This document shows, one piece after another, positions 1 through 8,569 of a stretch of 20,169 nucleotides of DNA (its first letter is position 1; each line of letters starts with the position of its first letter). Under the pieces are notes generated by a model that was not told the DNA's origin, did no database searches, and saw only the letters and a list, made by a program, of their open reading frames with translations. Position numbers and translations under genes: made by a program. This DNA is from a virus. The stretch covers positions 1 to 20,169 of IMG/VR virus record IMGVR_UViG_3300024359_000050; one strand, written 5' to 3'.

Positions 1-3000
1 TTAACTTTAACATATCGTCCATAGTACCAGTAGTAGGAAGTATTATCTTTATAGCTCCCGTGTGTACGTTTGTAGTAGAGTTTAAATAATCAGCGCCCCA
101 AGGTCTCATTATATAACCACCTCTTGCTCCTATATCTTGATATACATTTTTATCAGCTTCTATGTTTCCTAAAGCCTTAAGTTCTTTATTTGAGGAAATT
201 TGTACAGCTGCTTCCATAGCACCTGAATTAACTCTTGTATTAAAAATTAATTTACCTCCATAGTCTCCATCAGTTGCATTTTCTTTACCGCCAGTAATCT
301 GAGCTAAATTTGCTAAAGACCCTCCTGTATTATATTTACCAGTAAAGACTATACCTGCTTGGTTTCCGCTGTCATAAGCGTCTTCCTGCACAACATCTAT
401 CATATAGCCGTTGTTAGCACCACTTTGAACAGTTAGTCTTGCTCCGCTATGTACAGTTCCTGTTCCAATTGTAGTGTTACCTTGTACCGCTAAACCTGAA
501 TTTGCAGCTGGTGCTACAGTATCGTAAGCAGATCCTATAGATACACCACCATCAACGTGTAGTTTTTTTCCAGCAACACTACTTCCACCTCCACCAAGAG
601 CAAATGTACCATTGGCAGCATTATGCCATATATGATCAGGAGCTGTTCCGTTATCATCAAAATAAATACCAGACCAAGAATTTGTAGAATGCAATCTTAG
701 CTGCGCATCTTGTGTACTTGATAATGTAATTTGAGAAGAGGCTGCTGTTGCGCCAGATTGAGTAATCATACTATTACCTAAAGTGTCTGAATCTGTAACA
801 GAACTTGGTCCTTCCCATAAAGGCACAGTTGATCCAGTTCCTACACCTGATAATACAGATGAGTTATCAATTTTTTGCCATTGACCAGTACCACTAACAT
901 CGTTATATATACACCAGTCACCAACACTCCAAGTATTAGGCTCTGAGTTTGCTCCGTTTGGAGTTGCTGAACCTGCTTCACTACATATATAATAATATCC
1001 AGAAGTCTGTGTTACACCATCTAAAGAAGGCGCTCCATATATTGGAGAGAATATATAAGCTGTTGCTGTTGCGTCTATTGCTGTATCTAATTCATATACT
1101 GTAGATGAGGTAACTGTTGATACTTTTACAACACCTGTTATTCCTTCACCAGTAACTACAGCTCCTACTAAAACAGGTGTGTTACCATCTGCATCAAGTA
1201 TTGCTGCTGAAACTGTTAATGTAGTACTTGCTGTTGTTGTTCCAGTTGATGTAGCAGAGATACCTGCTTGCCAAGCGCCTCTATATATTGTAGCACCAGT
1301 AATTAAACCGTCTACATAACCTTTTGTTGTTAAGGTTGATGATGCGTTTCCAGAAGTTGTAGCTGCACTATATGCTTGAGTAGCAAAAGTTGCATAACCA
1401 TCTTGAGTAAAACTCAAGGCATCTACATCACTGCCTGCATTTTCGGATCTAATTATTAATTTATTACCGTTTCCAGAACCAGAACCTTTATAAAAAAACC
1501 TCCAACCATAACCAGTGCCATCACCTGCGTTACCTAAATATATAGCCCCATCAGTACCATCTAAACCATCACCTCCAATATATAAATAATCTGTTCCTGC
1601 GCCCTCATAAGTTCCAGAGTGATTAAGAATTTTTAAATGAGAACCTTTTACCGTAACGTCAGACTCAAAAGTTGCATTACCGTTTTCTCTGTCTAAAGTC
1701 AAAGCAAAACCTGCTAATCCGTAGCCATAAAATTTTAAATCACCTGTGGTAGAGTGATTAAGTATTTGCCAATCATTTTGCGCATTACCGCCTGCTGGTT
1801 TTGATTTTAAAAGAATACCACCGTCTTTGTCTTGAGCTTTTCCTATTATTAAATACTCATTAGTTGCAGCATAATCAAGATTCATACGCAAACTCAAAGC
1901 AGTTACGTCACCAACAAATTCAGCATTTTGATTTGTGTCTACCGAAAAAGATAAAGTACTATCACTGTAAAATGTAAGTGGATGAGAAGAGTATGTTCCA
2001 ACCACAGCATTGCTGTCTTGAGCATACATTAATAATTTTACATCATTAGTTGTATCTTGTAAAGTTATTTTTGGACTGCTTGCCGCTTCTATAGCAAGAT
2101 TTCCAGACATTGTACCACCTGCTAATGGAAGATATAAGTTATTTGCTCCTGCGAGTAATTCACCTAATCCAGGTTCATTACCGTCTACTGTATAAAATCC
2201 TGGGTGACTAAAACTTAAATTAACAGCGGTATTTGTTGAATAAAAATGATATACTCTTTGTGATTGCTGAGTACTGTTTTGTTTCATTTTTAAAACAGCT
2301 GTACTACCAACCTGTTCTCCAGTATCTAATCTATAAACACCATTTATTGTAGGTGGTGCTGTGCCATTTTGTGTATCATCATATGCTTGAAGAAAACCTA
2401 TAGAAACACACCAAACATCTATGGGTAAATTTGAAACCGCTAATCCAACAAAATAAGGATTAGTGTTTGGCGTACCATTTAAATTTAAAGTATGATTACC
2501 ATCACATCCGTGATAAAACTCTCCTAAATTTGTAGTTTCGCTACCATTTCGTCTTACATAAATAACAGACATATATGGTTTATTAGAGCCTGGTAATTCT
2601 TTTATTGTTTTATTCCAACCACCATCAGCATCTGATGCTGCATCATTTATAGTTGTCCAAACAAGAGATCTTGATCCAAAAGGATCTACATCCCAAACTA
2701 CAGAGTTTGCAGCTGATGTACCTATAGCGCTAAAGCTTCCCCCATAGTAACCATTTTCACCAGTGTTTGGTGCAGCATCTTCTACCCATCCTTGTGATGT
2801 AGCATAATTTACTGTTCCACCAATAAAACTACCACCCTCTGTTCCTACTAATAGATTATGACGAACAAGTGTTGAGTTTGTTGGAAAATTACCACCGCTT
2901 GCTGTTCCGTGTGTTTTAAGTTGAGCAGTACCACCACCATATATTGTTGTTGCCGTTGCATCTCCAAACAAATTATGATTACCAGTTGTTTTTATAGCTA

Positions 3001-4399
3001 CTTGATCTGTACCTGGAAAACCTATAAAAGTATTTGTATCTCCACTATGATATAAATAGTTAGGCATATAAACCGAACCACCAAATGTAACACCATTACC
3101 ATTTTGATTTAAATACATCATAGATGATGTACCAACAAGATCTGTAACTAATATAGAGTCTCTACCTAAAATTAATTTTCTTGCGTCATCCTCAAGTATT
3201 AAAGTGTCGTTTGTTCCATTGCCATCATACACTATATGCATTTTAGCATCTGGACCGTCTGTACCTACACCAACATCTCCATCATTATAAAAAAGATCTG
3301 TTGTTTTTCTTTGCCATTGAAAATCTGAACCAAAGAAATGACCATCTACATCTTGATCACCTGTATCAAAAGTTTCTACCCAATATCTTATATTGTATTG
3401 ACCAGGATGATTATGGTATGCATACATAGATGTACCAGTTGCATCACTATCTACATTTAATAAAGCGTGATTTGATCCTGTACCTGCTAAGTTAACAGCT
3501 CTTGCTACCCAGGCAGAAGTAGTATTATTATAAAAAACTATGTAATTAGCACCTGTATCTGTACCTGTACCTGTCACAGTTAGTTTTACCTTAAAAGCAT
3601 ATGCTAAAGAAGGTATATAATGAGTCTCTTCGTTCCACTTTATTGGTTGCTGATTTGTTGTACCAGCCCCAGTTACCGATACATCATCGGAATTAAACAC
3701 ATACCTTTGACCATCTATGTTAAAAGATCCTGCAACTTCCAGTCTTGATATAGGAGTTGTTTCACCTATACCTGTGAAACCTCCTTGACTTATTGTTAAT
3801 CTTTCTCCACCACCTTGAACAATACCATATCTGGCATTATTAAAGTAGCTGTTAGGAGCAATAAGACCTGTATAAAAGTTTTTGCTTGTTTCACTACCTA
3901 TCTGATCAAAAATATCAGTACTTGTTTCCGTTAGTGTAGTACCTATAAAAGATGTTACATTATATTGCAGTGCATTTGTAGTAGAATAGCCACCATCAAT
4001 TATAGCTGATATTTTTTTATTTGTAACAGCACCCAAAGATCCACCAGAACCAATTTCAAGTAAAGCTCTTGGAGTCTCTGTTCCAATACCAAAGTATTGT
4101 TCGTGAGAAAAAGTAGCTGTAAATAATCCATCTGTATAAATATTTACTTCGTGTCCACTTCCTGCGTCTCCTGCTCTTATCTGTAAATTTCCAGTGCTTG
4201 TATTAGAGACTATACTATGGTATATATTACCGTTATTAAGCGCATCAAATTCTATTTTGTTATTATCCGAGTGTGCGTTAGAAGAAAGTCTTATTATAGA
4301 CCCATCTGGATCATTTAAATGAAGAGTTGTTAATGGTACTTCCACTCCAATCCCCACCTTACCTGCGAAATACCCGCTATTAAGAAATCTTAATGCCAT
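1..4399 (-). CDS. giant tail fibre / adhesin, C-terminus beyond the window
   Basis: An open frame starts at ATG 4399 and stays open for 1466 codons to the left edge, so the C-terminus is missing. The protein is low in Cys and rich in Gly, Thr, Ser, Ala and Asn, as fibrous phage tail proteins are. It carries recurring G(I/V)G-x(4)-P repeats, e.g. VGIGVEVP near residue 15, FGIGTETP near 103, TGIGETTP near 208 and VGVGTDGP near 377. A segment YHSGDTNTFIGFPG (about 446) and LYLPLAGGTMSGNL (about 757) are typical of fibre shaft domains. Residues about 550-690 form a distinct module (GGSF...VVWDVDPFGS to GVYRLDTGEQVG) that could be a globular carbohydrate-binding insert; this is inferred. TTKGYVDGLI near 1023 is another shaft signature. 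It is probably the receptor-binding fibre and the last gene of the late operon within this window. Confidence 0.85.
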   Translation of the reverse strand, partial: MALRFLNSGYFAGKVGIGVEVPLTTLHLNDPDGSIIRLSSNAHSDNNKIEFDALNNGNIYHSIVSNTSTGNLQIRAGDAGSGHEVNIYTDGLFTATFSHEQYFGIGTETPRALLEIGSGGSLGAVTNKKISAIIDGGYSTTNALQYNVTSFIGTTLTETSTDIFDQIGSETSKNFYTGLIAPNSYFNNARYGIVQGGGERLTISQGGFTGIGETTPISRLEVAGSFNIDGQRYVFNSDDVSVTGAGTTNQQPIKWNEETHYIPSLAYAFKVKLTVTGTGTDTGANYIVFYNNTTSAWVARAVNLAGTGSNHALLNVDSDATGTSMYAYHNHPGQYNIRYWVETFDTGDQDVDGHFFGSDFQWQRKTTDLFYNDGDVGVGTDGPDAKMHIVYDGNGTNDTLILEDDARKLILGRDSILVTDLVGTSSMMYLNQNGNGVTFGGSVYMPNYLYHSGDTNTFIGFPGTDQVAIKTTGNHNLFGDATATTIYGGGTAQLKTHGTASGGNFPTNSTLVRHNLLVGTEGGSFIGGTVNYATSQGWVEDAAPNTGENGYYGGSFSAIGTSAANSVVWDVDPFGSRSLVWTTINDAASDADGGWNKTIKELPGSNKPYMSVIYVRRNGSETTNLGEFYHGCDGNHTLNLNGTPNTNPYFVGLAVSNLPIDVWCVSIGFLQAYDDTQNGTAPPTINGVYRLDTGEQVGSTAVLKMKQNSTQQSQRVYHFYSTNTAVNLSFSHPGFYTVDGNEPGLGELLAGANNLYLPLAGGTMSGNLAIEAASSPKITLQDTTNDVKLLMYAQDSNAVVGTYSSHPLTFYSDSTLSFSVDTNQNAEFVGDVTALSLRMNLDYAATNEYLIIGKAQDKDGGILLKSKPAGGNAQNDWQILNHSTTGDLKFYGYGLAGFALTLDRENGNATFESDVTVKGSHLKILNHSGTYEGAGTDYLYIGGDGLDGTDGAIYLGNAGDGTGYGWRFFYKGSGSGNGNKLIIRSENAGSDVDALSFTQDGYATFATQAYSAATTSGNASSTLTTKGYVDGLITGATIYRGAWQAGISATSTGTTTASTTLTVSAAILDADGNTPVLVGAVVTGEGITGVVKVSTVTSSTVYELDTAIDATATAYIFSPIYGAPSLDGVTQTSGYYYICSEAGSATPNGANSEPNTWSVGDWCIYNDVSGTGQWQKIDNSSVLSGVGTGSTVPLWEGPSSVTDSDTLGNSMITQSGATAASSQITLSSTQDAQLRLHSTNSWSGIYFDDNGTAPDHIWHNAANGTFALGGGGSSVAGKKLHVDGGVSIGSAYDTVAPAANSGLAVQGNTTIGTGTVHSGARLTVQSGANNGYMIDVVQEDAYDSGNQAGIVFTGKYNTGGSLANLAQITGGKENATDGDYGGKLIFNTRVNSGAMEAAVQISSNKELKALGNIEADKNVYQDIGARGGYIMRPWGADYLNSTTNVHTGAIKIILPTTGTMDDMLKL

Positions 4400-4421
4400 T
4401 TATTTTATTGGATTAATTAGT

Positions 4422-6032
4422 TTATACATATACAAGTAGAGCAGCGTAAACATCGCTTGCTACACTTCCTGTGAAAGCAAAAGATATTGTTCCTGATCCA
4501 CTTCTTGCTACATCAGCATACACTGTTTCATAAGGTGCGGCTATTTGAGTTATTTCAGCTTTTACATTTGAAGCTAAAGCACTTGTTCCAAAAAGACTTG
4601 CGTCCGTTAAATCAATTGTAAATGTTGTTAACCCACCAGATTCTGCTCTTGAACAAGGAGATGTATTATTTAAATCTTGCTTAGCTCCGTAAGGATTTGA
4701 TTGAGGTTTTAATTGTACCCAACCAGTAGATGATACCGTAAAGCTTTCGCTATCAAAACCAGCTACTCCTTTTTCAGTAGCTGAGTCTGTTGCTCCTGCT
4801 CCTGCTATATTTGCATCTGCTATAACAAAAGTATATTCTGTTGATGCTGGGTCTGAATTAACTGTAATTGCTGCGGCAGCAAATATAAAATCACCAACCT
4901 CTACAGAAACTGTAGTGTCGCTAAATGTTATGTCTCCATCATTAGTAACTACATAGTAATCACCTTGATCTAAAGCTATGTTTGAAGCTCCACTTATAAC
5001 TGGAACTCCTGGATCTGTTGAAGCATTATAACCTCCTTGAAATACACCAACTCCTGCAACAAGTAATTCTACTTGAGCTAAGTTAGGTGCGCTTGTTCCT
5101 GCTGTTGCAGTTGGAACTGTTACCTCCCCTGTAAAATCACCTGTACCTACAACAGTTAAACTACCGTCTACAGTTGCATCGTTATCTACTTGTAAGTCAT
5201 TTCCAATTGTAACATCAGAAGGTTGACTTATAACTATTTTATTTGCTGTTGCTGATTGTGCAACAACTATTTCACCAGCTGTTCCTATAAAGTTAACTGT
5301 TGAATCTATAACTCCTCCTGAATCTACTAAATCTACATCAGCTCCTGCTGTAGCATTTGCTTTTGAAACAATACTATAATCATCTCTTGGAAGTGTAATG
5401 GTTTTAACATTTATTCCTGTAACGTGACCTGTTGTATCTCTTGTAACAGAATCAACTGTTGTGAATGTTCCTCCTGCTGAAGGTGAACCTGTTGATGTGG
5501 TATCTGTTTGAGCTTGTAAGTCGTGAACTATATTTAAAGTTCTATTAGCAGCTATATCGGTAGTTATTTTTAATCCTCCTGCAATATCTACTGTTTCTCC
5601 AGAACTTACTGATTCAGGAGTTCCAGAATCACCAGTTAATGTCCAGCTTACATAATTATCAACTACAGCCCAAGCATTATCACCTCTTAAAAAAGTTGTA
5701 TTGCTTGCAGTTCCTGTAGCAGACAAGTCAGCAGTTATAACAACATTACCTGTTGTTTTTGATGTTGGCGTAAGATTTATAAATGTACCGTTTGTAGTAT
5801 TAATAGACTCAACCGCACTTGTAGCACCTACCTCAATCCAACCTGGAGTTGGTGAAGCTGGAACTGGTGGGTTTTGAGTATCAGCAACATATTGCTTTAA
5901 CGTGTCGGCAGATGTGTTGAATATAATTTGACCAACTACACCTGTTGCAGGATCAGTACCTACATTTTGTATAACTGCCTGGTTTAATTGATTCTGATTA
6001 AGATCAACTGTGTTTAAATATTGTATTGCCAT
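4422..6032 (-). CDS. tail fibre-like structural protein
   Basis: A 536-residue protein, rich in Thr, Ser, Ala, Val and Asp and nearly free of Cys. It begins MAIQYLNTVDLNQNQLNQAV, an N-terminal style seen in phage fibres that dock on a baseplate or tail tip. TTFLRGDNAWAVV (about residue 112) and DNDATVDGSLTVVGTGDFTG (about 285) are classic fibre-repeat signatures. A C-terminal part beginning FQGGYNASTDPGVP (about 332) reads as a beta-rich module seen in other marine phage adhesins, from memory of such proteins. Its stop lies 22 bases before the start of the giant fibre and its start 6 bases after the stop of the upstream 234-residue gene, so the three are co-transcribed. Role in attachment is inferred from composition and neighbours. 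Confidence 0.8.
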   Translation of the reverse strand: MAIQYLNTVDLNQNQLNQAVIQNVGTDPATGVVGQIIFNTSADTLKQYVADTQNPPVPASPTPGWIEVGATSAVESINTTNGTFINLTPTSKTTGNVVITADLSATGTASNTTFLRGDNAWAVVDNYVSWTLTGDSGTPESVSSGETVDIAGGLKITTDIAANRTLNIVHDLQAQTDTTSTGSPSAGGTFTTVDSVTRDTTGHVTGINVKTITLPRDDYSIVSKANATAGADVDLVDSGGVIDSTVNFIGTAGEIVVAQSATANKIVISQPSDVTIGNDLQVDNDATVDGSLTVVGTGDFTGEVTVPTATAGTSAPNLAQVELLVAGVGVFQGGYNASTDPGVPVISGASNIALDQGDYYVVTNDGDITFSDTTVSVEVGDFIFAAAAITVNSDPASTEYTFVIADANIAGAGATDSATEKGVAGFDSESFTVSSTGWVQLKPQSNPYGAKQDLNNTSPCSRAESGGLTTFTIDLTDASLFGTSALASNVKAEITQIAAPYETVYADVARSGSGTISFAFTGSVASDVYAALLVYV

Positions 6033-6038
6033 AGTTTT

Positions 6039-6743
6039 TTAATTTAAATATGCTGTTCCAGCAAACGGTGCTGAAAATGTTAATGTCACGTTGTTTATAT
6101 CGTTATATGTATATTGTCCAGTTACAACTGTTCCTGCACTATCAATTACTGTTATAGAAGGAAACTTTCCTAAATTATGCTGTATACTCCAACTCGTAGA
6201 AGGAACTCCTTGTACATAAGTAAAGTGTAAATCACCATCCCCTGCGTAACTAAGCAAAGATATGAAATAATCTTCACCAGCAGTCAAGCTCCCATATCCT
6301 GCTCTAAAACTTAAATCTATCTGATATTCATCTTTAACACCAGACGAAACAGCTGAATCCCATGAGTATATAGCCCAGTTATTTAGATCGTCACACTGTG
6401 TTAACAATACATCTGAATTTAAAAGAGCTTTAGTTATCCAGTCACCTAAATCTAATACAGGACTTCTTAAGTCATGAGAACTTATATTAAAAGTTGTAAT
6501 AGTATCTAACGCTTTTGAATACGGTCCACCACCTGTAAAAGATAATGTTCCAGTTTCATAACCTGTAGTGTCATTGTAAGTATAACGTAAGTTTTGATCC
6601 TCTCCACCTTTTTTGTTAATAAAATCAGCAACATCTTGAGCTGTGAAATTTCTGGTACGCATTTGATTCTGAGAGTCAGAACCTATCCATTTATCTGCAG
6701 CTACAACAGGAACAGTTTTCTTGTATGTACTTATTCTTGCCAT
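6039..6743 (-). CDS. tail protein with beta-rich C-terminal domain, first gene of the fibre operon
   Basis: A 234-residue protein. The N-terminus MARISTYKKTVPVVAADKWI, followed by IGSDSQNQMRTRNFTAQDVA, looks like a virion-anchoring segment of fibre proteins. The C-terminal 60 residues contain SWSIQHNLGKFPSITVIDSA and end NVTLTFSAPFAGTAYLN, a short beta domain that recurs at the ends of phage tail and fibre proteins. The two halves suggest an adaptor or short fibre. A TAACTTTG box lies 25 bases upstream on the same strand, so the gene probably starts its own transcript, read on into the two fibre genes. It could alternatively be a tail-tip or baseplate subunit. Confidence 0.72.
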   Translation of the reverse strand: MARISTYKKTVPVVAADKWIGSDSQNQMRTRNFTAQDVADFINKKGGEDQNLRYTYNDTTGYETGTLSFTGGGPYSKALDTITTFNISSHDLRSPVLDLGDWITKALLNSDVLLTQCDDLNNWAIYSWDSAVSSGVKDEYQIDLSFRAGYGSLTAGEDYFISLLSYAGDGDLHFTYVQGVPSTSWSIQHNLGKFPSITVIDSAGTVVTGQYTYNDINNVTLTFSAPFAGTAYLN

Positions 6744-6768
6744 CTATATAAGTTATTTTTTACAAACA

Positions 6769-6776
6769 CAAAGTTA
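6769..6776 (-). promoter_or_regulatory. candidate Bacteroidota -7 promoter box (TAACTTTG) for the fibre operon
   Basis: On the minus strand the sequence reads TAACTTTG, matching the Bacteroidota -7 consensus TAnnTTTG, and ends 25 bases before ATG 6743. No clear TTG/TTTG -33 element is seen at the expected distance; an A-run lies there instead. Three other minus-strand transcription units have an equivalent box. Confidence 0.5.
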
Positions 6777-6793
6777 ATCTTTTTTTTTGTAGT

Positions 6794-7189
6794 TTATTTT
6801 TTAGAAATATGTATATTTTGAGATATCTTCTCTGCACTACGCCCAATAACATAACCGCCTATACCTAATTGTAATAAGTTCCAAAATTCATTTTCTAATT
6901 CTGGAATTTTTAAATCAAATAAAGGAGCTAAAAATTTTACATATATAACAATAAATCCAAAAGCTAACATTAATATAGGCCTCCATGATCTTTGCAACCA
7001 ATTACCTTTTGCTTCAGCTAAAATAATTTCAGTTTGCATTTTTTGTAACTCTAATTCTTTTTGTATTAGAATTTGCTTTATAACATTTTCAGCTTTTATT
7101 TTTTCTTCTTTAGAAGTAAATAATTTATCTAATCCACCTAACAAATCCTTAACAACAGTTCCACCGAACCAATCTATTATTTTTTTCAT
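6794..7189 (-). CDS. holin, GTA/3TM holin-like
   Basis: A 131-residue membrane protein. Residues about 28-60 form a charged helix (KEEKIKAENVIKQI...). The motif EAKGNWLQRSWRPILM (58-73) leads into a hydrophobic segment (about 71-91), and a second lies at about 101-117 (WNLLQLGIGGYVIGRSAE). This helix, WLQRSWRP and hydrophobic-segment order is what I know from the 'holin of 3TMs' family of gene-transfer agents and tailed phages. Holins permeabilise the inner membrane so that endolysin reaches peptidoglycan. The start codon overlaps the stop of the upstream basic protein by 4 bases (ATGA). The amidase at 8570-8998 lies upstream in the same direction and would be its partner. Confidence 0.75.
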   Translation of the reverse strand: MKKIIDWFGGTVVKDLLGGLDKLFTSKEEKIKAENVIKQILIQKELELQKMQTEIILAEAKGNWLQRSWRPILMLAFGFIVIYVKFLAPLFDLKIPELENEFWNLLQLGIGGYVIGRSAEKISQNIHISKK

Positions 7190-7440
7190 TTTCTTGATTT
7201 TTTACCAGAACACTTCCATCTTTTACGAGACAAATTGTTTGGAGTATTAGGATCACTTTGTTTTTTCTTAGATAATCTTTTCTTAATTCCAAAACTACGT
7301 GCGCAATAAGAATCACCTTTAGACGTTCCAGGCTTTACTCTTGGACCGCCGCCTCTTGCTCTACCTGCTTGTCCATAACTAACTTTCTTTCCAGAAGATG
7401 TTATTTTTACTTTTGCTTTTCCTTTTCTTGGTTTTGCCAT
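7186..7440 (-). CDS. small basic phage protein (KGDSYCARS motif)
   Basis: An 84-residue, strongly basic protein. The N-terminal half carries KVKITSSGKKVSYGQAGRA, followed by a Gly-rich turn and VKPGTSKGDSYCARSFGI; the end is NLSRKRWKCSGKKSRK. From memory, small proteins with SYGQAGKA...KGDAYCARS...LSRKKWKC recur in marine phage genomes, where the function is unknown. Two Cys (in SYCARS and WKCSG) could bind metal or form a disulfide, but this is speculation. It overlaps the upstream gene by 1 base (TAATG) and the holin by 4, so it is translationally coupled. The charge suggests contact with nucleic acid or another acidic partner. Confidence 0.7.
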   Translation of the reverse strand: MAKPRKGKAKVKITSSGKKVSYGQAGRARGGGPRVKPGTSKGDSYCARSFGIKKRLSKKKQSDPNTPNNLSRKRWKCSGKKSRK

Positions 7441-7760
7441 TATAACTTATCTCTCTTTTTTTTCATTCTACTTTGAATGAACTTGCCTCTTAATTTAGAA
7501 ACTTTGCTGGTTTTACATTTACCTCTTTTACACTTAGACAATGTGTAAGTACCATCTTTGTTTTTTTTAATTTCTTTAAAAGTTTCAGTTGATTTTCTAT
7601 TTTTAAGCTTTGATTTTACACGACTAATACGGTTACCATCCATGCTTGTATCATAAATAGTCTCTTTCGCACTTTCAGTTGCCCTGTTTTTTTTAATTTT
7701 TTCTTTAAGCTCAATTTTTGACTTAATTCTTGATGCTGGTATTTTTTTTGGATCTGGCAT
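7440..7760 (-). CDS. Lys-rich small protein, paralogue A (MPDPKK start)
   Basis: A 106-residue, very basic protein of unknown function. The C-terminal two thirds closely match the next gene upstream: both contain TE(T/S)FK(E/Q)IKKNKDGTY(T/A)LSKC, then SKVSKLRGKFI or RKVSKLRGKFI, then SRMKKKRDK or SRMKKNRDK. Both start MPDPKK. The pair therefore arose by tandem duplication. This copy is shorter because its N-terminal part differs. The KNKDGTYxLSKC segment looks like a short beta hairpin followed by a CxxxKC(K/T) pair of Cys. Start and stop overlap the neighbours by 1 base (TAATG). Possible roles are virion-internal DNA binding or a scaffold; nothing in the sequence decides. Confidence 0.7.
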   Translation of the reverse strand: MPDPKKIPASRIKSKIELKEKIKKNRATESAKETIYDTSMDGNRISRVKSKLKNRKSTETFKEIKKNKDGTYTLSKCKRGKCKTSKVSKLRGKFIQSRMKKKRDKL

Positions 7761-8164
7761 TATTTCTTCTTTTTCATTTTATCTCTATTTTTTTTCATTC
7801 TACTTGTAATAAATTTACCCCTTAATTTAGAAACTTTTCTGTTTGTACATTTACCTTTTTTATTACACTTAGACAACGCATAAGTTCCGTCTTTGTTTTT
7901 TTTAATTTGTTTAAAAGATTCAGTTCCTTTACCTTTTTTATTAGTCTTCATTTTTACACGACTAATTTTAGTATCATCCATGTTTGAAACATAAGATTTG
8001 CTTTTAAAAGTTTCAGTATTTTTACCTCCCTTTCTACCCTTCATTTTTACCTCACTTCTTTTAGTTACCTTAAAAGAGCCAGGCACTTTTACATTGCTTT
8101 CACCTTTAGTTTTTTTTGCTCCCTTAGCATAGACTATAGTTTTTTTCTTTTTTGGATCTGGCAT
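7760..8164 (-). CDS. Lys-rich small protein, paralogue B (MPDPKK start)
   Basis: A 134-residue, very basic protein, the longer member of a tandem duplicated pair with the gene at 7440-7760. Beyond the shared C-terminal core it carries two similar internal segments: NTETFKSKSYVSNMDDTKIS (about 49-68) and GTESFKQIKKNKDGTYALSK (about 79-98), so the (N/G)TE(T/S)FK unit is repeated within the protein as well. The N-terminus MPDPKKKKTIVYAKG shares MPDPK with two other genes here. Unknown function; the high charge and its place among late genes suggest a virion or DNA-packaging accessory role, which is inference. Confidence 0.7.
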   Translation of the reverse strand: MPDPKKKKTIVYAKGAKKTKGESNVKVPGSFKVTKRSEVKMKGRKGGKNTETFKSKSYVSNMDDTKISRVKMKTNKKGKGTESFKQIKKNKDGTYALSKCNKKGKCTNRKVSKLRGKFITSRMKKNRDKMKKKK

Positions 8165-8445
8165 TATTTCTTCTTTTTTAAAACTTTAAGTTTAAATGGG
8201 TATTTATCTTTCGGGTCATTGCTCTTAACAAGTTGCTCTTTAACTGCTCCTTTTAAATTCCTTTGAACTACAAAATTTCTTTTATTATTACGCATTCTTT
8301 CTACCATACCTCGATTGTTGGTTTGTATTGCAGTTGATACTGTATCTAAATCCTTATTAAATGAAGGAAAAGTTCTTTTAGACTGTTTAACATAAGCCTT
8401 CATACACTTTCTATATTTTCTACCTTTTAATCCTTTACAACTCAT
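8164..8445 (-). CDS. small basic protein with Cys-containing N-terminus
   Basis: A 93-residue basic protein. The N-terminus MSCKGLKGRKYRKCMKAYVK has two Cys eleven residues apart in a helix-like basic stretch, reminiscent of the CKGLKGxxYxxCMKxY pattern seen in small phage proteins. The centre (FNKDLDTVSTAIQTNNRGM) is less charged and probably helical, and the C-terminus ends in four Lys. No function recognised. It follows the 36-residue gene by 2 bases and overlaps the next gene by 1 base, so it is part of the translationally coupled series. Confidence 0.65.
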   Translation of the reverse strand: MSCKGLKGRKYRKCMKAYVKQSKRTFPSFNKDLDTVSTAIQTNNRGMVERMRNNKRNFVVQRNLKGAVKEQLVKSNDPKDKYPFKLKVLKKKK

Positions 8446-8447
8446 AA

Positions 8448-8558
8448 TTATTTCTTCTTTTTAGGAACACAATTTGGAACTTTCTTTCCGTTTTTAGTTT
8501 TAGTACCGTATGCTATAAATCCTTTCCAGCATGGGTTTTTCATTTTCTTTTTAGCCAT
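8448..8558 (-). CDS. 36-residue protein carrying a free-standing CWKGF...PNCVP motif
   Basis: The frame from ATG 8558 to TAA 8448 encodes 36 residues: a Lys-rich start, then NPCWKGFIAYGTKTKNG, then KKVPNCVPKKKK. From memory, the pattern CWxGYxxxGxKxKxGKxVPNCVP occurs as a C-terminal tag on various marine phage proteins. Here it makes up nearly the whole gene. The two Cys flank the motif and could pair or bind metal. It sits 11 bases after the amidase stop and 2 bases before the next start, so it belongs to the lysis/basic-protein operon. Function unknown. Confidence 0.65.
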   Translation of the reverse strand: MAKKKMKNPCWKGFIAYGTKTKNGKKVPNCVPKKKK

Positions 8559-8569
8559 AATTATAAATT

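Noticed and set aside
1-4399. Diversity-generating retroelement target in the large fibre
   Set aside because: The fibre's C-terminal end, where a variable repeat would lie, is outside the window, and no reverse transcriptase or template repeat is visible.
7186-8445. Long T-runs on the plus strand as possible terminators or regulatory tracts
   Set aside because: They are the complement of AAA Lys codons in the minus-strand basic genes and lack paired stems before them.
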